From positions 16,607-80,606 of the forward strand of contig NZ_LLWQ01000008.1 in NCBI RefSeq assembly GCF_001447385.1: 64,000 nt of DNA, written 5' to 3'. A program made the position numbers and the translations under genes. Positions 27,401 to 34,786 of this stretch are shown in pieces. This DNA comes from Paracoccus sp. MKU1 (GTDB taxonomy: Bacteria; Pseudomonadota; Alphaproteobacteria; Rhodobacterales; Rhodobacteraceae). The notes under the pieces are model-generated. The model saw only the letters and a program-made list of their open reading frames with translations, had not been told where the DNA came from and did no database searches. The first letter of the stretch is position 1, and every line of letters starts with the position of its first letter.

Positions 27401-28858
27401 CATGGCATCGTCGCGGCCGTGGACATGGTGCTGACCTTCCTGGGCATCGACGCCCTGATCCGCCGCCTTCTGGGTGCCATCGCCCGCCCCTTCGGCCGCA
27501 TCATCGCCCGCATCCAGCAGCGTTTCCGCCAGTTCATGGAACGCCGGCGGCGGCGCGGCGGCGATCGGCGCGCGGGCGGCCGCGGACGGCGGCGCGACGA
27601 CGGGGACGACCGCGGCGGCAGCGCCGATGCCCGCCGCCGGGCCCGCGACCAGGCCCGCCGCGACCGCCGCGCCTCGGACCGCCGCCAGAGGGAGAGGGAT
27701 CGCGGCCGCGACCGCCGGCGCGAGCGTTCCGAAAGCGATGCCGACCGTCGGCGCCGCCGCCGCCAGGAGGAGGAGCGCCGTCAGCGCGAGCGGCTGGACC
27801 AGGCGGTGCGGGCGATCCAGCCCCAGGTCCAGCAACTGGCCCGGCGCGGCGTCTCGCGTCTTGGCCTTGGCGCGCGGCTGACCTTCTGGCGGCTGCGCTA
27901 TCGCCTGACCTCGCTGGAACGGCAGGGCGATTCCATCGTCGCCCGGATCAACCCTTCGTCCCCCGCGGGGCGCATCGCGCAGCTCAGCCCGGCGCGCATC
28001 GGCAGGGCCTTGCAGCCGATCCTGATCGAGGCCGAGCGGCTGTTCGAACAGGAACGGGCGTCGAATCCCGCCATTCGCGCCCAATCAGCCGAGATGGAGC
28101 GGCAGATGCGCGAGGGGCGCGAGGTCACGGCTGGCGCGGGCCTGAACGAAGCCGATGTCGTCTTTGCCGGGCGCCGGTTCCTGTCCGCTCCGGGCCAGCT
28201 GCCCCTGCCCCTGGGCCGCGCAAGGTTCGGCAGGTTCGCGGGGCCTTTCCACACCTCGATCAGCATGCCCGGCCGCCGGCCTGCCTATATCCGCGACGTG
28301 CGGCGTTCCTCGATGCTGTTCCAGGCGAATGCGCCCTCATACGAGGGGTTCCGGGCGGAACATCTCGACAGCCCGGACCCGGACCAGCTGCGCAACGTGG
28401 TGGAGCCCATCCGCGCCCCCGGTCAGCTTGCCGCGCGCGCCACCGCCCGCTCGCTGGAGGAACGCGGCATGATCAACCCGCGGCTTGAGGCCGCGCGCGG
28501 CGACTATGCGCCGATGGCGCCGCGCGGCGCCTCGGTCGCCGCCGACCAGGACTTCCGGGGGCGCCAGGACACCGGCAGCTTCACCCGCGGCCAGATCGCG
28601 GATGCCCGCCAGGCCCGCCACAGGCGCACCGGCAATATCTTCAAGCTTCTGGACCGGGTGCTTCAGCAGCAGACTGGCGCCATGACGGTGCTGGGCGAGG
28701 ACCAAGCCCTGCGCGATCTTGCGCAAGCGTTTCGTTCATGGGCACTATCGAATGTCAGCCGCGCGGGCCGCCGCGCCTCGACCCCGGCAGAGCAGGCGGC
28801 AGCGGCGCAGCAACTCATCGCCAGCATGGTCGCATTCCTGAGGAGCCGTTACCCATGA
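24458..28858 (+). CDS. DUF4157 (eCIS core domain) protein, putative cargo and/or tape-measure protein
   Basis: DUF4157 is the domain most tightly linked to eCIS loci and usually heads cargo or toxin proteins. Here residues ~38-125 carry it, including TGFGTSFSDVRIHTGGAA and the zinc-protease-like H116-E-L-A-H120 in AHELAHVVQQR. A disordered Ala/Pro/Gly part follows (130-580, with an almost pure glycine run near 318-332), then a long coiled coil (about 618-830), a hydrophobic block (about 880-1010, including PLLMPAMAVAAMTWLATQLA) and an arginine/aspartate-rich linker (about 1027-1115). A final ~350-aa globular C-terminus has no recognised family. The start is set by GGGAGG at 24446-24451. Total length is 1466 aa. 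The C-terminus is the likely effector. The middle resembles a tape measure, and no other tape-measure gene is visible. Confidence 0.8.
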   Translation: MKAATGPVSTRSAEASRSPAAPAPTAAPASHDSAPQPLNTLQRNLVGGSALPTSLRTRMETGFGTSFSDVRIHTGGAAAQATGRMRAEALTSGSDIAFAPGRYRPGSKAGDGLIAHELAHVVQQRRSGGGGAVQAKSLVSNPGDAAETAADTAAATVLAGGRAQIGAAGQSLRGRIMRRALAGAAPFAASPALSQAPARPGAVAPGAGPVLTPMMTSQVSAAGGQISGLTRPGGRAGATEPASKAPDDSQTARGESGAEAKPAPSVAIAGAPAGATEGAADRGTRKKKERDGPDRRRKEDEKGKAAAAKDKGGTRPKGGGGSGGGGGGGGGAKRFGQNLGDRGEAAAEAARERLSERADALQVNEGANARIGAARAAAEPAPNAAEADGQSQQAGSLAQAEIPAPDAAAAQQRAGAALASAAPSTIEELDNFAGPGGAGTRQQISQQVAAEAGQQAAPVQSSMSAVRDPPAGAAPPPAVPQPAPVAAPATAAPGLTGAAPPAVPEESLDASEFREAADEALAEHDVDDATLAKAEEGPLRAIGDDKDELNENVDGAATDARATETAATQEATAGLAATEAESVGGMEAGRDAAQEAVSGEQTGTRSGEETGQRSLAEQINATYTTAEGQVNAKLGSLESEAVQSFRDRQGQRLEAFASGVRADLEAFKARRYAGAKGLYNRARDWLLSINSLPEVKALYDRHRNQYIADIDALLNEIRGSIQRTIDECKAILAEAKAAIDQLVEANKGNLDAEAQAALTRAQAQFQAMESRIEATQRAALAALDRERERAIREMDAKLAEIQAENAGLVDRIAAAIKALADALGEFMALMARVTRMGIGAFLSAAGSQAQEGVKNHLWDSLKEAFKEWFFNKVPGLQLLMNLPPNWVEMLTALATSMIGLITESLPLLMPAMAVAAMTWLATQLALKLIPGAGAIMAVIDAIRAAWSLVQSLFSAARAFLEFVMQVAAPGNGAAAFAQALAHGIVAAVDMVLTFLGIDALIRRLLGAIARPFGRIIARIQQRFRQFMERRRRRGGDRRAGGRGRRRDDGDDRGGSADARRRARDQARRDRRASDRRQRERDRGRDRRRERSESDADRRRRRRQEEERRQRERLDQAVRAIQPQVQQLARRGVSRLGLGARLTFWRLRYRLTSLERQGDSIVARINPSSPAGRIAQLSPARIGRALQPILIEAERLFEQERASNPAIRAQSAEMERQMREGREVTAGAGLNEADVVFAGRRFLSAPGQLPLPLGRARFGRFAGPFHTSISMPGRRPAYIRDVRRSSMLFQANAPSYEGFRAEHLDSPDPDQLRNVVEPIRAPGQLAARATARSLEERGMINPRLEAARGDYAPMAPRGASVAADQDFRGRQDTGSFTRGQIADARQARHRRTGNIFKLLDRVLQQQTGAMTVLGEDQALRDLAQAFRSWALSNVSRAGRRASTPAEQAAAAQQLIASMVAFLRSRYP
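25423..25449 (+). repeat. Three perfect 9-bp tandem repeats (CGGGGGCGG)
   Basis: Three identical head-to-tail copies of CGGGGGCGG lie in frame inside the DUF4157 gene and encode most of a glycine run (about residues 318-332). Such a tract is prone to slippage in steps of three residues, so length variation between strains would keep the frame and only change linker length. Confidence 0.8.
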
Positions 28859-29463
28859 CCCGCAGCCAGAATGACGACGACCTGCTTTCCTTCGGCAGAT
28901 ATGTCGCGATCGAGGACGACCTCGAAAAGGTCAGGCAAGGGGCGTTCGAGGCGATCCGGCTGCTGAAATCGGAAACGCCGCTGGAGCTTTTCACGGTGCC
29001 CGGGCTGGACGACAGGCCCGCAGACGCGATCCGATGGATGGAGTCGCATGATCCCAACCTTCTGGTGACGCTCACGCTCGACCGGACCAACCGCATCGCC
29101 TATGTCGATGCCCAGGCCGCCGATCCCGAGGCCGCCGCCGCGATCCTGGAAGCCTTCGACGCCACCGCAACCTATGGAACGCTGGACGAGCATCTTGCCC
29201 TGCTGGACAGCGACAACGGCGAGCGGCAGCTGGTCCGGGTGGCCCTGGCGGCGGGGGGGCATGACTACGACCAGCGAGTCGCCGATGTCTTTCAGCAGGC
29301 TTTCGCCTCGCCGCTGGTGGAGGACAGAAGGGCGGCGACCTATGCGGTCCGCGTCCTGGGATGGCCCGTGCTGGCCGAGGCGCTGGCCGAGGCGGAACCG
29401 GTCGAGCCGGATGAGGAACTGCGTCACCTGATGCGCGCGGTTCTCCACCACAGCGCATCGTGA
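28855..29463 (+). CDS. 202-aa protein coupled to the DUF4157 gene, candidate immunity or loading partner
   Basis: I do not recognise a family. The protein is acidic. Its C-terminal half (about residues 120-190) has paired helices resembling HEAT or similar alpha-solenoid repeats (VRVALAAGGHDYDQRVADVF, then RRAATYAVRVLGWPVLAEAL), while the N-terminal half is mixed alpha/beta. Its start overlaps the stop of the large DUF4157 gene by 4 nt (ATGA) and it is the last gene of the locus. That is the position expected for an immunity protein, a cargo chaperone or a loading adaptor. The context does not tell these apart. The upstream in-frame extension to 28738 would lie inside the effector gene and is not favoured. 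Confidence 0.65.
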   Translation: MTRSQNDDDLLSFGRYVAIEDDLEKVRQGAFEAIRLLKSETPLELFTVPGLDDRPADAIRWMESHDPNLLVTLTLDRTNRIAYVDAQAADPEAAAAILEAFDATATYGTLDEHLALLDSDNGERQLVRVALAAGGHDYDQRVADVFQQAFASPLVEDRRAATYAVRVLGWPVLAEALAEAEPVEPDEELRHLMRAVLHHSAS

Positions 29464-29928
29464 AGGCCGACCCGGCAGACCGCGCGCCCCTTTGCGAGAG
29501 CATGGCGACGGACCGGGCCGCCGGCTCCCTCATGCTCGGCTCGGCTTTCATCGCCAGCGCGATCGGACAGCTCCCGTCACCCTGCGATTCGTCTGGGCCG
29601 AATCTCCTGCGGCGAGATGCCGCTTGAACCAATCCCTCGCACTCGTCCCGGAAACTCTGCCAGGACGTCACCGCTGGAGGATACAATCCTACATATAAGA
29701 CTTTAAATAGAAACGATCTTCTTTCTGTTTCGACCCATCATGCGCCAAGTTATCGGCAAAGTTGTGTTGCGACCGCAACAAATTAATTGACCTCGTTCTC
29801 CATCCCGCCTATCGAAAAACAGCCGCAGAGGAGAAAGCGGCCCAAGAGATCAATTGAACACGGCAGACCTGCCCGCAAACCCTTGTTTTGCGGTCCCGGT
29901 ATGGCTGTGCCGTGTTCGGGGAGGGAAA
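29464..29928. other. 465-nt intergenic region between the eCIS locus and the catabolic operon
   Basis: No gene is supported here. The first ~220 nt are GC-rich with only short frames. From about 29680 to 29870 the DNA becomes clearly AT-rich, with A/T runs around 29690-29730 and 29780-29790. This part carries the operator-like repeat and promoter described at 29765-29815. A start at 29854 for the transporter is possible but lacks a ribosome site. No strong terminator for the eCIS transcript was found. Confidence 0.6.
29765..29815 (+). promoter_or_regulatory. Promoter with adjacent inverted repeat for the MFS-flavoprotein-NIPSNAP operon
   Basis: TTGACC (29787-29792) and TATCGA (29810-29815) are separated by exactly 17 nt, a good sigma-70 arrangement. 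Immediately upstream lies a perfect inverted repeat, TGTTGC (29765-29770) and GCAACA (29775-29780) with a 4-nt spacer. It is well placed for a dimeric regulator such as the nearby MarR or PobR-like protein. Which protein binds is unknown. The transporter start is about 115 nt further on. Confidence 0.5.
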
Positions 29929-31263
29929 ATGGCACATCATATCCTGACCGCGGAACAGGCAGGCCCCGTCGTCCAGGGCCGCTGGACGCCGCTGCGCGTC
30001 GCGGTCATCTTCATCTGCTTCTTGCTGAATGCCATAGACGGCATGGACATCGTCATCATGTCCTATATCGCACCGGTGCTGAAGGCCGAATGGGCGCTCA
30101 GCCCCGAGGCGCTTGGCACCGTCTTCAGCGCCTCGCTGGCGGGCATGGCGGTGGGCGGGCTGTTCATCGCACCATTGGCCGACAGGTTCGGGCGCCGGCC
30201 GCTGATCCTGACCCTGCTGATGGTCATCACCCTGACCATGCTGGCCAGCAGCCAGGCGCAGAACCTGGCACAACTGGTCATCCTGCGCGCGATCATCGGC
30301 GCTTCGGTCGGGGCATTCCTGGCCAGCGTCACCACGATGGCCGCCGATTTCGCGCCACGCGGACAGCAGGGCATGGTCGTTGCCGCGGCGATCGCCGGCT
30401 ATCCGCTTGGCGCGGTGATGACCGGGCTGATCGTCGCCCATACCTTGCCCGAGCACGGCTGGCGCATGATGCTGATGGGCGCGGGCGTCATCTCGCTTCT
30501 GGTGCTGCCGATGGTCATGCTGATCCTGCCGGAATCCATCGACTATCTGAAACGGATCCAGCCAAAGGACGCGCTGGACAAGCTGAACCGCGTGCTGCGC
30601 CGCCTGGGCGAACCCGCCCTCGCCGGGCTGCCCCCCAAGGTCGCGGCGCGCCGGGCCTCGGTCGCGGCGGTGTTCGCCGAGGGGCGCCTTCTGGGCACGC
30701 TCTGCCTGTGGCTGGGCATCATCATGGGCTTCATGACCTTCTATTTCCTGGTCTCCTGGATCACCCAGCTGTCGGTCCAGTCCGGCCTCGCGGTCGAGAA
30801 CGCGATCTATGCCGGGGCCCTGTTCAACCTGGGCGGCTTCATCGGCACCTTCGTGATCGGCGGCTTCGGCACCCGCTATGGCCTTCAACGCGCGACCTGC
30901 ATCGCGCTGCTGTGCGGCGCCGCCGTGGTTGCGGCCTTCGGCTATCTGTCGATCTCGCTGACGGTCACGCTGACGCTTGCCTTTCTGGCCGGCTTTACCA
31001 CCAATGGCGGTTTCAACGCCTTCTACGCGCTGGCCGCGGCGCTGTATCCGACCGAGATCCGCTCGACCGGGATCGGCTGGGCGATGGGCATCGGGCGCAT
31101 CGGCGCGGTGATCGGCCCGATGCTGGGCGGCATCCTGATCGGACAGGGCCTGGGCCTTGCCGGACTCATGGCCGTCTTTGCCGTTCCCTTGCTGATCGCG
31201 GGCCTCTCGGCGCTGTTCATTTGCGCCCGCACCGTCCCCGCCCAACAGAATAATGCCCTGTAA
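29929..31263 (+). CDS. MFS transporter, aromatic acid:H+ symporter (AAHS) type
   Basis: This 444-aa inner-membrane carrier has 12 predicted helices and probably brings an aromatic or related organic acid into the cell with protons. The AAHS signature is in helix 1 (LLNAIDGMDIVIMSYIAP; the DGxD element is needed for transport in PcaK). The MFS loop motif follows helix 2 (GPLADRFGRR-like PLADRFGRRP). GGGGAGGG at 29918-29925 and the start of the family alignment favour this ATG over one 75 nt upstream. The flavoprotein gene follows 21 nt later, so the pair is probably co-transcribed from the promoter at 29787. The substrate cannot be read from sequence. Confidence 0.88.
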   Translation: MAHHILTAEQAGPVVQGRWTPLRVAVIFICFLLNAIDGMDIVIMSYIAPVLKAEWALSPEALGTVFSASLAGMAVGGLFIAPLADRFGRRPLILTLLMVITLTMLASSQAQNLAQLVILRAIIGASVGAFLASVTTMAADFAPRGQQGMVVAAAIAGYPLGAVMTGLIVAHTLPEHGWRMMLMGAGVISLLVLPMVMLILPESIDYLKRIQPKDALDKLNRVLRRLGEPALAGLPPKVAARRASVAAVFAEGRLLGTLCLWLGIIMGFMTFYFLVSWITQLSVQSGLAVENAIYAGALFNLGGFIGTFVIGGFGTRYGLQRATCIALLCGAAVVAAFGYLSISLTVTLTLAFLAGFTTNGGFNAFYALAAALYPTEIRSTGIGWAMGIGRIGAVIGPMLGGILIGQGLGLAGLMAVFAVPLLIAGLSALFICARTVPAQQNNAL

Positions 31264-31284
31264 CTGACTGGAAGGATGCCGAAC

Positions 31285-33021
31285 ATGACCGTCGATAATA
31301 TCTATGACGTGGTGATCGTCGGCTCTGGCGCGGCCGGGCTGACCGCCGCGATCACCGCCAAGAAGAACGGCCTGTCGGTCGTGGTGCTGGAAAAGGCGCC
31401 GGTCTTCGGCGGCACCACCGCCTTTTCCGGCGGCGTCGCCTGGATCCCCGGCAATCCGCATTTCCAGGACCGCCCGGACGCCGAGGGGGGCACCAGGGTG
31501 GATCGCGCCGCCGTCCACGATTACATGCGCCACGAGGCCGGCAACAAATACGACGCCGCCTTCGTCGATGCCTATCTGGATTACGGCCCAAAGATGCTGC
31601 GCTTCATGGAGCGGGAGACCGAGGTGGAATTCACCCCCTCGCTTTACCCCGACTATCACCCCGAGGCGCCGGGCGGGGCGCAGATCGGCCGCTCGGTGAC
31701 CGCCGCCGCCTATGACGGGCGCCGGCTGGGCAAGGAGTTCAAGCGCCTGCGCCAGCCGCTGAAGACGATCACCTTCATGGGGATGATGTTCAACTCGTCG
31801 AACAACGACCTGAAGCATTTCTTCAACTTCACCAGGTCGCCGGTCTCGGCCGCCTATGTCGCGAAACGGCTGGCGGTACACATCGCGCATCTGGCGCGCT
31901 ACGGGCGCGGCGTGCAGCTGACCTCGGGCAATGCGCTGGCGGCGCGGCTGGCGAAATCGGCCCTGGATCTGGGCATCGAAATCGTGACCGAGGCGCCGGT
32001 CGCCGAATTGCTGCATCAAGACGGCCGCGTCGGCGGCGTGGTCGCCAGCATCGACGGCCAGCGCCGCGAGATCCGCGCGGCGCGCGGCGTGGTGCTGGCG
32101 GCGGGGGGCTTTGCCCGCGACCTGGCCCGGATCAAGGCGCTCTATCCGCATGTCCGGGAGGGCGGCGAGCATTTCACGCCCGTCCCCGAAGGCAATACCG
32201 GCGACGGCATCGCCCTGGGCGAACGGGCCGGCGGGCACCTGTCGCAGGGCCTGCCGAACAGCGCCGCCTGGATGCCGGTGTCCAAGGTGCCCTTTCCGGG
32301 CGGCGCCATCGCCTTCCCGCATCTGGTCGACCGCTACAAGCCCGGCTTCATCATGGTGAATCCGGCCGGGCGGCGCTTCGTCAACGAAAGCCATTCCTAT
32401 CACGATGTCGGCGCGGCGATGATCGAGACCTGCCGCGGCCTCGGCAGGACCGAGGCCTGGCTGATCGCCGATCACCGCACCATCCGCAAATACGGCATCG
32501 GCTTCGTGAAGCCCTATCCGATGCCGCTGGGGCCGCATATCCGCAACGGCTATCTCAGACGCGGCAAGACCATCCAGGATCTGGCCCGCCAGATCGGCGT
32601 CGACCCCGAGACGCTGGCGAAAGAGGTCGAAACCTATAACGACAGCGCGCGGCGGGGCGAGGACCGGCAGTTCGGCCGCGGCAGCTCCGCCTTCAACCGC
32701 TATCTCGGCGATGCCAACCACAAGCCCAATCCGAATGTCGCGCCCGTGGAAAACGGTCCTTTCTATGCCTTGCATATCGTGATGGGCGATCTGGGCACAT
32801 TCCCCGGCCTGGTCACCGACACGCAGGCGCGGGTGCTGGATGGCGACGGCACCCCGATCCCGGGCCTCTATGCGGCGGGCAATGATGCGGCCTCGATCAT
32901 GGGCGGCGCCTATCCGGGCGCGGGCATCACCATCGGCCCGGCCATGACCTTCGGCTATGTCGCCGGGCTGTCGCTGGCCGGACGCATCGCCGATCACCGG
33001 GCCGGTCAGGCCGCGGAATGA
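31285..33021 (+). CDS. FAD-dependent dehydrogenase, KstD / fumarate-reductase flavoprotein family
   Basis: This 578-aa flavoprotein belongs to the fold shared by 3-ketosteroid delta-1-dehydrogenase and fumarate reductase. FAD-binding elements are the N-terminal YDVVIVGSGAAGLTAAITA, the GGTTAFSGGVAWIPGN motif and the C-terminal LYAAGNDAASIMGGAYPGAG loop. NPAGRRFVNESHSYH near residue 360 matches the substrate-side region of these enzymes. It likely desaturates or reduces a cyclic or unsaturated acid imported by the upstream carrier; that link is an inference. I chose the ATG at 31285 because GGAAGG (31270-31275) is 9 nt upstream, whereas it would abut the ATG at 31276. The NIPSNAP gene follows 17 nt downstream. 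Confidence 0.85.
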   Translation: MTVDNIYDVVIVGSGAAGLTAAITAKKNGLSVVVLEKAPVFGGTTAFSGGVAWIPGNPHFQDRPDAEGGTRVDRAAVHDYMRHEAGNKYDAAFVDAYLDYGPKMLRFMERETEVEFTPSLYPDYHPEAPGGAQIGRSVTAAAYDGRRLGKEFKRLRQPLKTITFMGMMFNSSNNDLKHFFNFTRSPVSAAYVAKRLAVHIAHLARYGRGVQLTSGNALAARLAKSALDLGIEIVTEAPVAELLHQDGRVGGVVASIDGQRREIRAARGVVLAAGGFARDLARIKALYPHVREGGEHFTPVPEGNTGDGIALGERAGGHLSQGLPNSAAWMPVSKVPFPGGAIAFPHLVDRYKPGFIMVNPAGRRFVNESHSYHDVGAAMIETCRGLGRTEAWLIADHRTIRKYGIGFVKPYPMPLGPHIRNGYLRRGKTIQDLARQIGVDPETLAKEVETYNDSARRGEDRQFGRGSSAFNRYLGDANHKPNPNVAPVENGPFYALHIVMGDLGTFPGLVTDTQARVLDGDGTPIPGLYAAGNDAASIMGGAYPGAGITIGPAMTFGYVAGLSLAGRIADHRAGQAAE

Positions 33022-33038
33022 CCCCAAGGGAGAGCCAG

Positions 33039-33383
33039 ATGTTCACCGCCCCCGCCGACCGCCCGCTGATCAATCTTCGCTGCTATACCATCGCGCCGCG
33101 GAAGATGGGCGAATTCCTCGAGGTCTTCGACCGGCTGGCCATGCCCGTGCTGATCCGCAGCCTCGGCGCACCGATCGGTTTCTACACCAGCACGGTCGGC
33201 ACGCTGAACCAGGCCGTGCATCTTTGGGCCTACAAGGACATGGCCGACATGGAGGCCCGCTGGCAGGCCCGCGACACCGATCCCGATTTCGCCGAATACC
33301 TGCGGGCATCGGCCCATCTGATCGTCGCGCAAGAGGACCGGCTGCTGAAGGCCGCGGCCCTGCCCTCGCTGGCCGGGGCCTAG
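33039..33383 (+). CDS. NIPSNAP family protein
   Basis: This is a small (114 aa) ferredoxin-like alpha/beta protein. NIPSNAP proteins in bacteria often sit beside catabolic genes, but their reaction is unclear. The match is from LINLRCYTIAPRKMGEFLEV at the start, GAPIGFYTSTVGTLNQAVHL in the middle and the HLWAYKDMADMEAR helix, the usual NIPSNAP pattern. The start at 33039 has AAGGGAGAG 5-8 nt upstream; an earlier ATG at 33018 overlaps the flavoprotein stop and is less likely. It ends tail-to-tail with the marR gene, the two stop codons sharing bases. It probably supports the pathway of the flavoprotein, possibly as an isomerase-like or binding protein. Confidence 0.82.
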   Translation: MFTAPADRPLINLRCYTIAPRKMGEFLEVFDRLAMPVLIRSLGAPIGFYTSTVGTLNQAVHLWAYKDMADMEARWQARDTDPDFAEYLRASAHLIVAQEDRLLKAAALPSLAGA

Positions 33384-33853
33384 CGGTCCGGGCCGGCGCG
33401 GCGTTGCGCGTCTTCCTCGACCTTGGGCAGATTGGCGATCAGGCGATGGAAATAGCTCAGCAATTGCTCGGTCTCGGCGGCGTCGAAGCCGGACAGAAGC
33501 GCGCTCTCGCGGGCGCGGGCGACGGGCAGCACCGCGCGATGCAGCTCCAGCCCCTCGCGGGTCAGGTTGGCTTCGCGCCGGCGACGGGCGCCGTCGCGCA
33601 TCTCGACCAGGCCGCGCTTTTCCATCGCGGTCAGCGCCCGGCTGATCGAGCTTTTGTCCAGGCCGATGGAATTGGCCATGGCGATGACGTTCGACCAGGG
33701 CTCGACTGCCAGATGGCACAGGATCCGCCATTCCACGACGCCGATCTGGAAGCGCTGGTGGTATTCCTGCGAGGCCCCCGCCCCCAGCCGGCTGGAAAAG
33801 CGGGTGCTCAGCGCGCCGATGCAGCGGTTCAGGTCGAAATGATCGGATTGCAT
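33380..33853 (-). CDS. MarR-family transcriptional regulator
   Basis: This is a 157-aa winged-helix dimeric regulator. The recognition helix region is SIGLDKSSISRALTAMEKRG, followed by the wing (RDGARRRREANLTREGLEL), typical of MarR proteins that respond to small aromatic ligands. It is transcribed toward the NIPSNAP gene and the 3' ends overlap by 4 nt. Its 5' end faces the SDR gene across 128 nt, so it may control both itself and that gene, as well as the transporter operon. GGAGA 6 nt before the ATG supports the start. Confidence 0.88.
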   Translation of the reverse strand: MQSDHFDLNRCIGALSTRFSSRLGAGASQEYHQRFQIGVVEWRILCHLAVEPWSNVIAMANSIGLDKSSISRALTAMEKRGLVEMRDGARRRREANLTREGLELHRAVLPVARARESALLSGFDAAETEQLLSYFHRLIANLPKVEEDAQRRAGPDR

Positions 33854-33981
33854 GCGGGTCTCCTTGCCCCATGCCTAGCGGATTTTTCGCCGCTGCCAAG
33901 CCCCCCAATCGCCGCCGTCCGCGAGAAACAGCGCCCCGGACCAGCCGGCATCGCAACCAGAATGAGCAAAGGAGAACAGGA

Positions 33982-34758
33982 ATGAACTGGCTTCAACTCG
34001 AAGGAAAGATCGTCGTGGTCACCGGCGCGGCCGGCGGCATCGGCCAGGCTCTGGCACGCGCCTTCGCGAGCCAGGCTGCCCGGGTGGTGGTGCTGGATCG
34101 CGATGCCGCCGGGCTGGAGGCGCTGGCCCAGGATCTGGGCAACGGCGCCTTCGGGCTGGCCTGCGACATCTCGCGTCCCGAGGAGATCGCCGCGGCGGCG
34201 GACAGGGTCGAAGCCGAAGGCGGGGCGGATGTCCTGGTGAACAATGCCGCCATCCTGCGTGCCGGCCCCCTGGAAAGCGTCGCCGAGGCCGACTGGTCGG
34301 CCATGCTGCGCATCAACCTCACCGGCTATCTGCTGATGGCGCAATCCTTCGGCAAGGCGATGCTGGCACGGGGTGAAGGCGCGCTGGTCCATATCGCCTC
34401 GATCGCCGGCAGCCAGCCGCAGCCCGCGAGCGGTGCCTATTCGGCGTCGAAGGCGGCGACGCTGATGCTGTCGCGGCAGCTGGCGCAGGAATGGGGGCCG
34501 CGCGGGGTGCGATCGAACTGCGTCAGTCCCGGCCTGGTCCGCACGCCCCTGTCGGAAGCCTTCTATGCCGATCCCGAGGTGAAGGCCCGGCGCGAGCGGA
34601 TGGTGCCGCTGCGCCGCATCGCCACGCCCGGGGACATGGCCGATGCCGCGCTGTTCCTGGCCTCGCCCCGCGCCTCTTATGTCACCGGCCAGGACATCGT
34701 CGTCGATGGCGGCCTGTCGCAATCGCTGATGGGGCTGGTGCCGCGCCCGGGATATTGA
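33982..34758 (+). CDS. Short-chain dehydrogenase/reductase (SDR)
   Basis: This is a classical SDR of 258 aa that oxidises or reduces a hydroxyl/keto group with NAD(P). The cofactor motif is VVVTGAAGGIGQALARAF, followed by NNAAILRAGPL (the NAG/NNA motif). The catalytic Ser is in HIASIAGSQPQ, and Tyr-x-x-x-Lys in GAYSASKAA. D57 in VVVLDRDA at the second strand end suggests NAD preference. The C-terminal VTGQDIVVDGG is typical. AAGGAGAA lies 7 nt upstream of the ATG. It is divergent from the MarR gene and likely belongs to the same catabolic set as the flavoprotein. The substrate is unknown. Confidence 0.9.
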   Translation: MNWLQLEGKIVVVTGAAGGIGQALARAFASQAARVVVLDRDAAGLEALAQDLGNGAFGLACDISRPEEIAAAADRVEAEGGADVLVNNAAILRAGPLESVAEADWSAMLRINLTGYLLMAQSFGKAMLARGEGALVHIASIAGSQPQPASGAYSASKAATLMLSRQLAQEWGPRGVRSNCVSPGLVRTPLSEAFYADPEVKARRERMVPLRRIATPGDMADAALFLASPRASYVTGQDIVVDGGLSQSLMGLVPRPGY

Positions 34759-34786
34759 GGCGACACCGGAATGCCTGTCGCGGCGG

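Noticed and set aside
1310-29463. Interpretation as a prophage or a type VI secretion system
   Set aside because: No capsid, portal, terminase, integrase, lysis or TssJLM-type genes occur, while DUF4157, DUF4255, CIS-tube and an AAA+ ATPase are present, which fits eCIS.
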